Shown here one piece after another: positions 54,469 through 61,674 of a stretch of DNA of 64,000 nt (the first letter of the stretch is position 1; each line of letters begins with the position of its first letter). The stretch is from positions 310,001-374,000 of the forward strand of contig NZ_CP133990.1 in assembly GCF_031582905.1 (NCBI RefSeq). The letters run 5' to 3'. The notes beneath the pieces are model-generated. The model made no database searches. It had not been told where the DNA came from and was given only the letters and a program-made list of their open reading frames with translations. The position numbers and the translations under genes are program-made. The stretch is from Pengzhenrongella sp031582905. GTDB taxonomy: Bacteria; Actinomycetota; Actinomycetes; Actinomycetales; Cellulomonadaceae.

Positions 54469-55491
54469 GTGACCACGCCACAGAATCTCGAGGCGTCCTC
54501 GCCGGCAGGCGGTAGGCCGACCGGTCCCCTGGGAGACGCGGCGGCCGGCATCGCGGTGGCGAACACCAGCAAGCGGACGCTCGGCAAGCCGCGGTCCTGG
54601 AAGAAGGCGCTGCGGCGCGACTGGCAGCTGTACACGCTGCTGGTGCTGCCCGTGGTCTTCCTGCTGATCTTCCGGTACGTCCCCATGCTGGGGAACGTCA
54701 TCGCCTTCCGGCGGTTCCGGCCCGGTGGCAGCATCTTCGGTGACGAGTGGGTCGGCATGCGGTACGTCGAGCTCTTCATCAACGACGCGAAGTTCTGGGA
54801 CGTCTTCCAGAACACCGTGATCCTCGGGGCGCTGTCGCTCATCATCGTGTTCCCGCTGCCCATCATCCTCGCGCTGCTGCTCAACGAGGTGCGACGGATC
54901 TGGTTCAAGCGGCTGGTCCAGACGATCTCCTACCTGCCGCACTTCATGTCGATCGTCATCGTGGCCGGCATGGTCCTGCAGATCTTCTCCGTGCAGGGGA
55001 CGGTCAACCAGATCGTCACGGCGCTCGGCGGGGAGCCGATCGCGTTCATCCAGCGTGCGGAATGGTTCCGCGACATCTACATCTCGTCGGAGATCTGGCA
55101 GACGGTCGGCTGGGGCACCATCCTCTACCTCGCCGCCCTGACCACGGTCGACGCCAGCCTCTACGAGGCGGCGCGGATCGACGGCGCCAACCGGTGGAAG
55201 CAGACCTGGCACATCACCCTGCCCGGCATCCGGCCGACGATGGTCACGCTGCTCATCCTCAACATCGGGACGTTCATGGCGGTGGGCTTCGAGAAGGTCC
55301 TGCTGCTCTACAACCCGCTGACGTACCCGACGGCCGACGTCATCTCCACCTACCTGTACCGCATCGGCATCGAGTCCGCGAACTTCAGCTACGCGACCGC
55401 GATCGGCCTCTTCGAGGCGATCATCGGTCTCACCTTGATCCTGTCCGCCAACGCGATCTCTCGCCGAGCAGTGGGGACGAGCCTGTGGTGA
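54469..55491 (+). CDS. ABC importer permease, LplB-like (aldouronate transport)
   Basis: A 340-aa inner-membrane permease from GTG 54469. After about 50 hydrophilic residues come membrane segments starting WQLYTLLVLPVVFLLIFRYV, and the ATPase-contacting EAA loop YEAARIDGANRWKQTWHITL. The PMLGNVIAFRRFRPGGSIFG segment is typical of LplB/YtcP-system permeases for polysaccharide fragments. In Paenibacillus JDR-2 lplB, ytcP and lplA homologues sit with a GH67 gene and import aldouronates. The ATPase is not encoded here, presumably a shared MsiK-like one. The downstream permease overlaps by four bases. Confidence 0.9.
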   Translation: MTTPQNLEASSPAGGRPTGPLGDAAAGIAVANTSKRTLGKPRSWKKALRRDWQLYTLLVLPVVFLLIFRYVPMLGNVIAFRRFRPGGSIFGDEWVGMRYVELFINDAKFWDVFQNTVILGALSLIIVFPLPIILALLLNEVRRIWFKRLVQTISYLPHFMSIVIVAGMVLQIFSVQGTVNQIVTALGGEPIAFIQRAEWFRDIYISSEIWQTVGWGTILYLAALTTVDASLYEAARIDGANRWKQTWHITLPGIRPTMVTLLILNIGTFMAVGFEKVLLLYNPLTYPTADVISTYLYRIGIESANFSYATAIGLFEAIIGLTLILSANAISRRAVGTSLW

Positions 55492-56419
55492 CCGTCGACC
55501 CGACCACGACCGACCGCCGGCTCGGGGGCCCGACCCCGCTGCCCGGACCGTCAAGGACACCCGCGGCTATCGCGCGTTCTCCGTCGTCAACGCGATCGTC
55601 CTGGTCCTGGTCATGATCGTGACCCTGTACCCGTTCGTGAACATCCTTGCGCAGTCGTTCTCGGGCGAGGCGTTCATCACCTCCGGGCAGGTGAACCTGG
55701 TGCCCCGAGGGTTCAACCTGGACACGTACGGGACCGTCATGGGTGACCGCCTGTTCTGGGTCAACTACCGCAACACGGTGGTCTACACCGTCGTCGCGAC
55801 GGCGATCGCCATGGTGCTCACGACGACGTTCGCCTACGCGATCTCCAAGAAGCACCTGCGCGGGCGCGGCCTCTTCATCGGCCTCGCCGTCTTCACGATG
55901 TTCTTCAACGGCGGGCTCATCCCCAACTACGTGCTGATCAACGAGCTCGGCATGACGAACACCATCTGGGCGATCGTCATCCCGAACGCGATCAGCGTCT
56001 TCAACCTGCTGGTCATGAAGTCGTTCTTCGAGAACATGCCGGAGGAGCTGGAGGAGGCGGCGGCGATCGACGGCCTCAGCACGTACGGGACCCTGCTGCG
56101 GATCGTCCTGCCGCTCAGCAAGGCCGTCATCGCCACGATGGTCCTCTTCTACGCGGTGTCGTTCTGGAACTCCTGGTTCACCGCGTTCCTCTACCTCGAC
56201 GACGCCGAGCTGTACCCGGTGACCGTCTACCTGCGGAACCTCATCGCCGGCGCGACGACGGCGTCCTCGTTGGGCGCCGGCGGCGAGGGGGCCGCGCAGG
56301 TCTCCGCCAACATCCAGTCCGTGACGATGGTGCTCACCGTGCTGCCCATCGTCCTGCTGTACCCCTTCGTCCAGAAGTACTTCGTCTCGGGGATCATGCT
56401 CGGCTCCGTCAAGGGCTGA
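55488..56419 (+). CDS. ABC importer permease, YtcP-like (frameshifted near 55524-55528)
   Basis: The second permease, about 310 aa. The conserved part starts DTRGYRAFSVVNAIVLVLVM and shows VTLYPFVNILAQSFSGEAF, an EAA loop EEAAAIDGLSTYGTLLRIVL and the typical end YPFVQKYFVSGIMLGSVKG. A GTG at 55488 overlapping the previous stop (GTGA) is the likely start, but its frame is off by one. Adding one G to the run 55524-55528 joins MTVDPTTTDRRLGGPDPAAR to TVKDTRGYRAFS. Without the correction only an internal ATG at 55613 would serve, losing the first membrane segment. Confidence 0.85.
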
Positions 56420-56486
56420 TCCGCCGACCCACCCAGCTGTTTCGTGACCTGAACGACGACGTTCGACCGAGGAAAGGCAGTCAACG

Positions 56487-58163
56487 ATGAGGACCCACAC
56501 CAGGCGTGTGCTCGGCGGGATCACCGCCGGAACGCTGGCGCTCACGCTCGCAGCGTGCGGCGGCTCCGACGAGGGCGAGGGCGAGGGCGACGGCACCGTC
56601 GACGCCGCCGCGCTCGAGGACAACATGGTCGGCGCGATGGAGGACTACTCGGCCGGCGACACGTTCGTGGCGACCGAGCCGGTGGAGTTCGGGCTGCTCT
56701 ACCGCGACCACCCGAACTACCCTCTCCAGGACGACTGGCCGATGCTCCAGAAGCTCGAGGAGAACCAGAACGTCACCTTCGACATCACGACGGCACCGCT
56801 GAGCGATTGGGAGCAGCGCCGCAGCCTCCTCATCGGGGCGGGTGACGCCCCCTGCATCATCCCGGTGACGTACGCGGGGCAGGAGAACCAGTTCGTGTCG
56901 TCCGGCGCGATCCTGCCGGTCAGCGACTACGTCGAGTACATGCCCAACTTCCAGGCCAAGGTCGAGGAGTGGGAGCTGGAGCCCGAGCTCGACACGCTGC
57001 GTCAGGCGGACGGGAAGTACTACCTGCTCCCGGGCATCCTGGAGCAGCTGCGGTACGACTACACCCTCGGCATCCGCACCGACGTCTTCGAGGCGGCCGG
57101 TGCCGAGACGGCGCCCGAGACGTGGGACGACCTGCGTGAGTCGTTCGAGGCCGTCAAGGCCGCGCACCCGGACCAGTACGTCCTCTCGGACCGCTTCAGC
57201 GTCCCGACGCCGCTCGGTGCCCTCTTCAACGTCGCCGCGCCGAACTTCGGCACGGTCGGCGGCTGGGGCTTCGGCGAGGGGCTGCAGTGGGACGAGGCGG
57301 CCGGTGAGTTCAGCTTCGCCGGTGCGACGGACGAGTACCGCTCGATGGTCGAGTACTTCCACGGCCTCGTCGAGGCGGGGCTCCTGGACCCGGAGAGCTT
57401 CACCCAGGACGACGACACGGCCGTGCAGAAGCTCACCTCGGAGCAGAGCTACGCGATCACCACGAACTCGCAGGAGATCCTGCGGCACCGGGAGACGCTC
57501 GACACGACGGTCGGCGCCGGCAACTACCAGCTGAACAAGATCCGCGTGCCCGCCGGGCCCGCCGGTGACCTCGTCGCCGGCACCCGGATGGAGAGCGGGA
57601 TGATGATCTCGGCGGACTGCGCCGAGAACGAGAACTTCGTCGCGATGCTGCAGTTCATCGACTGGCTCTACTACTCCGACGAGGGCCTGGAGTTCGCCAA
57701 GTGGGGAGTGGAGGGCGAGACGTTCACCACGGAGGGCGACGGCACGCGCGTGCTGAACTCGGACATCACCATCCAGTCGCTCAACCCGGGCGCACCGACG
57801 AACCTCCAGGTGGACCTCGGGTACCACAACGGCGTGTTCATGCTGGCGCAGGGCTCGACGCAGGACCTGGTGACCTCGATGCTCTCCGAGGAGGAGCAGA
57901 ACTTCCAGGAGGTCATGGCCACCAAGGAGCAGGCCGCGGTCGCCCCGCCGCACCCGCTCGACGAGCTCGAGCTCGAGCAGGCCAGCCTGTACCAGACCGC
58001 CCTGACGGACTACGTCACGCAGAACACCCTGGCCTTCATCCTCGGCCAGCGTGACCTGTCCGAGTGGGACGCCTACGTCGCCGAGCTCGAGGGCCAGAAC
58101 ATGACGGCGTACGTGGACATCATGAACGCCGCCCAGGAGCGCTTCGCCGAGAACAACGGCTGA
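56487..58163 (+). CDS. Extracellular solute-binding lipoprotein, LplA/YtcQ-like
   Basis: A 558-aa binding protein from ATG 56487. The signal peptide ends in the lipobox LAAC with Cys24, so it is anchored on the outer face of the membrane. Long acidic protein with typical SBP segments (WEQRRSLLIGAGDAPCIIPV, VEYFHGLVEAGLLDPESFTQ, MSADCAEN-like MISADCAENENFVAMLQFID). Size and sequence character match the lipoproteins of LplA type that bind large oligosaccharides. With the two permeases and GH67 it is inferred to capture aldouronic acids. A perfect hairpin follows the gene. Confidence 0.88.
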   Translation: MRTHTRRVLGGITAGTLALTLAACGGSDEGEGEGDGTVDAAALEDNMVGAMEDYSAGDTFVATEPVEFGLLYRDHPNYPLQDDWPMLQKLEENQNVTFDITTAPLSDWEQRRSLLIGAGDAPCIIPVTYAGQENQFVSSGAILPVSDYVEYMPNFQAKVEEWELEPELDTLRQADGKYYLLPGILEQLRYDYTLGIRTDVFEAAGAETAPETWDDLRESFEAVKAAHPDQYVLSDRFSVPTPLGALFNVAAPNFGTVGGWGFGEGLQWDEAAGEFSFAGATDEYRSMVEYFHGLVEAGLLDPESFTQDDDTAVQKLTSEQSYAITTNSQEILRHRETLDTTVGAGNYQLNKIRVPAGPAGDLVAGTRMESGMMISADCAENENFVAMLQFIDWLYYSDEGLEFAKWGVEGETFTTEGDGTRVLNSDITIQSLNPGAPTNLQVDLGYHNGVFMLAQGSTQDLVTSMLSEEEQNFQEVMATKEQAAVAPPHPLDELELEQASLYQTALTDYVTQNTLAFILGQRDLSEWDAYVAELEGQNMTAYVDIMNAAQERFAENNG

Positions 58164-58176
58164 GCCCTTGATCACC

Positions 58177-58218
58177 TCCGCCCGGTCGCACGGCCAGCAG
58201 GCCGTGCGACCGGGCGGA
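58177..58218 (+). terminator. Hairpin after the binding-protein gene
   Basis: A perfect 19-bp inverted repeat, arms 58177-58195 and 58200-58218, loop AGCA. It starts 13 bp after the stop codon. It may end most transcripts here and so raise binding protein over downstream products, or protect the upstream mRNA from decay. Confidence 0.75.
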
Positions 58219-58275
58219 CGCGTTCGGTCCTCCGGACGCGCTGCCGCACCGTGTCGAGAGAAGGAGCAGGAGAGC

Positions 58276-58437
58276 GTGCCGACGTCGTTCGTCCCCGGGC
58301 AGTGCCTGGGCCGGCCGAGGAGTCCGTCCCGGACCGACCACGACGTGCTGCACGCGACCGCCGTGGCCACCGAGGCGGTCCAGGACGAGACCGGGCCGTG
58401 GATCGGCGACCCGCGCATCCCGGGCGACCATCCGTGA
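58276..58437 (+). CDS. Hypothetical 53-aa protein, translationally coupled to DUF624 gene
   Basis: A small ORF from GTG 58276, preceded by a strong AAGGAGCAGGAGAGC ribosome-binding region. It overlaps the DUF624 start by four bases (GTGA). It has no membrane segment or signal peptide, and reads VPTSFVPGQCLGRPRSPSRT to PWIGDPRIPGDHP, with a His/Asp-rich middle (TDHDVLHATAVATEA). I recognise no family. The RBS and coupling argue that it is translated; it could also be a leader peptide or a fragment of a longer gene. Confidence 0.4.
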   Translation: MPTSFVPGQCLGRPRSPSRTDHDVLHATAVATEAVQDETGPWIGDPRIPGDHP

Positions 58438-59141
58438 GCGGGCCCGCCCCCGACCGCAACGGCCCGCTCACGCGTGCGGCGTCCGCCATCTACTGGTTCG
58501 TCGTCGTCGAGGTGCTATGGGTCCTGCTGACCGCGCCCGGCTTCGTGGCGGCGCTCTTCCTCGCCCGCGACGCGAGCAACCTGCCGCTGTACGCGCTGGC
58601 GGCCGTCCCGGTCGGTCCGGCCACCGCCGCCGCCCTGTTCGCCTGGCGGGTGTTCTTGCGCGAGCGGGACCCGTCCCCGGCGCACCAGTTCGGTCGCGGG
58701 CTGCGGCTCGGGTGGGCCGACGCGCTGCGGTCCTGGGTACCGGCACTCGTCGCTCTCGTCGTGCTCGGCACGAACGTCGCGTACGCCGGCGCCGCCGGGC
58801 TCGCCGCACCGGTCGTGCTGCTCCAGGTCGTCCTCGGCGTCGTGGTCCTGCTGTGGGCGGTGCGCATGCTCGCCCTGGCGTCGTCCTTCTCGTTCCGGTG
58901 GCGCGACGCCGCCCGGCTCGGGATCTACACGCTGCTGAACCGCCCCCTCGTGACGCTCGGGATGGTCTCGCTCCTCGTCCTGGTCGCCGGCCTCGCCGTG
59001 GTCACGTTCGACGCCGTGCCGGTCCTCCTCGCGTCCGTCCTCACCTACTTCCTCGCACGCAACGAGAACCCCGTGCTGGACGACGTCCAGCGCCGCTTCG
59101 TCGCGCCGTCCCCGCCCACGTCGTCCTCCACCACGCCGTAG
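58434..59141 (+). CDS. YesL-like DUF624 membrane protein
   Basis: A 235-aa integral membrane protein from GTG 58434. Several hydrophobic segments are visible (IYWFVVVEVLWVLLTAPGFV, VPALVALVVLGTNVAYAGAA, VLLQVVLGVVVLLWAVRML). YesL/DUF624 proteins occur in operons with LplA/LplB/YtcP-type importers in Gram-positive bacteria, with no proven role; a transporter accessory function is likely. It follows the small ORF with a four-base overlap and precedes GH3. Confidence 0.75.
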   Translation: MSGPAPDRNGPLTRAASAIYWFVVVEVLWVLLTAPGFVAALFLARDASNLPLYALAAVPVGPATAAALFAWRVFLRERDPSPAHQFGRGLRLGWADALRSWVPALVALVVLGTNVAYAGAAGLAAPVVLLQVVLGVVVLLWAVRMLALASSFSFRWRDAARLGIYTLLNRPLVTLGMVSLLVLVAGLAVVTFDAVPVLLASVLTYFLARNENPVLDDVQRRFVAPSPPTSSSTTP

Positions 59142-59183
59142 CACCGACCCGTAGTCCCACCCATCACGAACGAGGGAAAGCCC

Positions 59184-61516
59184 ATGACCGTCGACCACAC
59201 CGTCCCCCTGCGCACCGAGCTGTCCGTCGACGGCGAGGCGCGTGTGCGCGAGCTCATGGGGCGCATGACGCTCGAGGAGAAGCTCGCGCAGCTCGTCGGG
59301 CTCTGGGAGGGCCGCGGCGGCAGCGGCGAAGGGGGCGACGTCGCCCCGATGCAGGACGCGATGCAGGCCGAGATCGACGAGCTCGAGGCGTATGCCACGC
59401 ACGGCCTCGGCCAGCTCACGCGCGTCTTCGGCACCACGCCGGTCGAGCCGCTCGACCAGGCGCAGGCGCTCGCCCGCAAGCAGCTGTGGCTCCAGCAGAA
59501 CACCCGCCTCGGCATCCCCGCGCTGGTGCACGAGGAGTGCCTCACCGGGCTCGCGGCGTGGAAGGCGACGACCTTCCCCGCGCCGCCGTCCTGGGGCGCC
59601 AGCTTCCACCCCGAGCTGGTCGAGGAGATGGGCCGCGCGATCGGAGAGTCCATGCGCTCGCTCGGCGTCCACCAGGGCCTCGCGCCCGTGCTCGACGTGA
59701 TCCGCGACGCCCGCTGGGGCCGCGTCGAGGAGTGCATCTCCGAGGACCCGTACCTCATCGGGACCGTCGCGACGGCCTACGTGCGCGGCGTGCAGAGCAC
59801 CGGCGTCATCGCGACGCTCAAGCACTTCACCGGGTACTCCAACTCGCGCGCCGGCCGGAACCTCGCGCCGGTGCACGCCGGACCGCGCGAGATCCAGGAC
59901 GTGTTCCTGCCGCCGTTCGAGATGGCGGTCCTGGACGGCGGCGTCGACTCGGTCATGAACTCCTACTCCGAGATCGACGGCATGCCGTCCGCCGCCGACA
60001 TCGACCTGCTCACCGGGGTGCTGCGCGAGCGCTGGGGCTTCACCGGCACCGTCGTCGCCGACTACTTCGCGGTCGCGTTCCTGCAGACGCTGCACGGCCT
60101 GGCCGGTGACCTCGGCCACGCCGCGGGCATCGCGCTCACCGCGGGCATCGACGTCGAGCTGCCGACCGGTACCGCCTACCTCGAGCCGCTCGCCGAGCTC
60201 GTGCGCTCGGGCGACATCGACGAGGCGCTGGTGGACCGCGCGCTGCTGCGCGTGCTCGGCCAGAAGGAGCGCCTCGGCCTGCTCGACGCGACGTTCGACC
60301 CGGACGCGGTCGGCGACATCGACCTCGACCCGCTGCCGCACCGCGAGCTCGCGGCCCGGATCGCGGAGGAGTCCGTGGTCCTCCTGACGAACGACGGCAC
60401 GCTGCCCCTCGCGGCCGCGGAGTCCAGGCCGACGATCGCCGTCGTCGGGCCCAACGCGGACGCCACCGAGGCGCTGTTCGGCTGCTACTCCTTCTCCAAC
60501 CACGTGCTGTCCCAGCACCCGTCGTTCGAGCTCGGGCTCGACGTCGCCACCGTGCGCGAGGCGCTCGGGCGCGAGCTCGCGGACGCCGATCTGCGCTACG
60601 CCAAGGGCTGCGACGTGCAGGGCGACGACACGACGGGGTTCGCGGCCGCCGTCGAGGCCGCCGAGGGCTCGGACGTCGTCGTCGCCGTCATGGGCGACCT
60701 CGCGGGGCTGTTCGGCCGCGGGACGTCGGGGAGGGCTGCGACGCCGACTCCCTCGAGCTCCCGGGTGTGCAGCGGCAGCTGGTCGAGGCGCTCCTCGCGA
60801 CCGGGAAGCCGGTCGTGCTGGTGCTGCTCACCGGCCGGCCGTACGCGGTCGACTGGGCGGTCGAGCGGTGCGCCGCCGTCGTGCAGTCGTTCTTCCCCGG
60901 CCAGGAGGGTGCGCAGGCGGTCGCCGGCGTGCTGTCCGGGCGCATCAACCCGTCGGGTCACCTGCCGGTGACCATGCCGCGGTCCGTGGGGGCGCAGCCG
61001 TACAGCTACCTGCACCCCAAGCTCGGTGCGCAGAGCTCGGTGAGCAACCTCGACACCGCGCCGGTCCTGCCCTTCGGGCACGGGCTGTCCTACACGTCGT
61101 TCGAGTACACCGACCTGACCCTCGAGTCCGAGACGGTGCCGACCGACGGGGCGATCCGGGCGACCGTCCGGGTGCGCAACACCGGCGAGCGCGACGGCGC
61201 CGACGTCGTCCAGCTCTACGGGAAGGACCCGGTCGCCTCGGTGACCCGTCCGGTGATCCAGCTGCTCGGGTACGCCCGGGTCGAGCTCGCCGCCGGCGAG
61301 AGCGCCGAGGTGGCGTTCGACGTCCCGACCACTCGCCTGGCGTTCAGCGACCGTCGCATGGTGCGGGTCGTCGAGCCGGGTGAGGTGCAGGTGTCGGTCG
61401 GGAACTCCTGCGCGGACCTCGTCCTGACCGGGACGGTGACGTTCGACGGCGCCGTCCACGAGGTCACCACCGCGGACCGCCGCGTGGTCGACGTGGAGGT
61501 CCGCCGGGACGCCTGA
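59184..61516 (+). CDS. GH3 glycosidase, probable beta-xylosidase/beta-glucosidase (frameshifted near 60728-60731)
   Basis: A 777-aa GH3 enzyme from ATG 59184. The N-terminal barrel has ARWGRVEECISEDPYLIGTV, the KHFTGYSNSRAGRN motif and the nucleophile Asp293 in FTGTVVADYFAV. An alpha/beta sandwich and C-terminal fibronectin-III-like domain follow (LPFGHGLSYTSFEYTDLTLE). No signal peptide. The TCGGGGAG at 60726-60733 needs a fifth G to give FGRGTSGEGCDADSLELPG, which contains the conserved acid region. The gene context points to xylo-oligosaccharides as substrate. Linkage specificity cannot be fixed from sequence. Confidence 0.88.
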
Positions 61517-61524
61517 TCGGCACC

Positions 61525-61557
61525 GGGGGCCGGGCGCGCATGCCGCGCCCGGCCCCC
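61525..61557 (+). terminator. Hairpin terminator after GH3
   Basis: A perfect 14-bp GC inverted repeat, arms 61525-61538 and 61544-61557, loop CATGC. It lies 8 bp after GH3 and separates it from the secreted esterase gene, 118 bp downstream. Confidence 0.75.
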
Positions 61558-61674
61558 ACTGCACGGCTGACCTCCCACCGGCCCCGCGCTGCCGACGGCG
61601 GATCGCGGCCCGGTGGACGGTGCGCCGCCCCATACGGCCGGCGACGGTGCCGGCGTGACGAAGGGAATGGATCG

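Noticed and set aside
54203..54472. An 89-codon ORF in the LacI/permease intergenic region
   Set aside because: It covers the paired operator sites, has no convincing RBS and resembles no protein family.
50852..54481. A 1209-codon open frame on the minus strand spanning LacI and all of GH67
   Set aside because: Only the LacI part is real. The remainder is antisense to a well-supported GH67 gene, and the openness comes from high GC and a missing base near the LacI stop.
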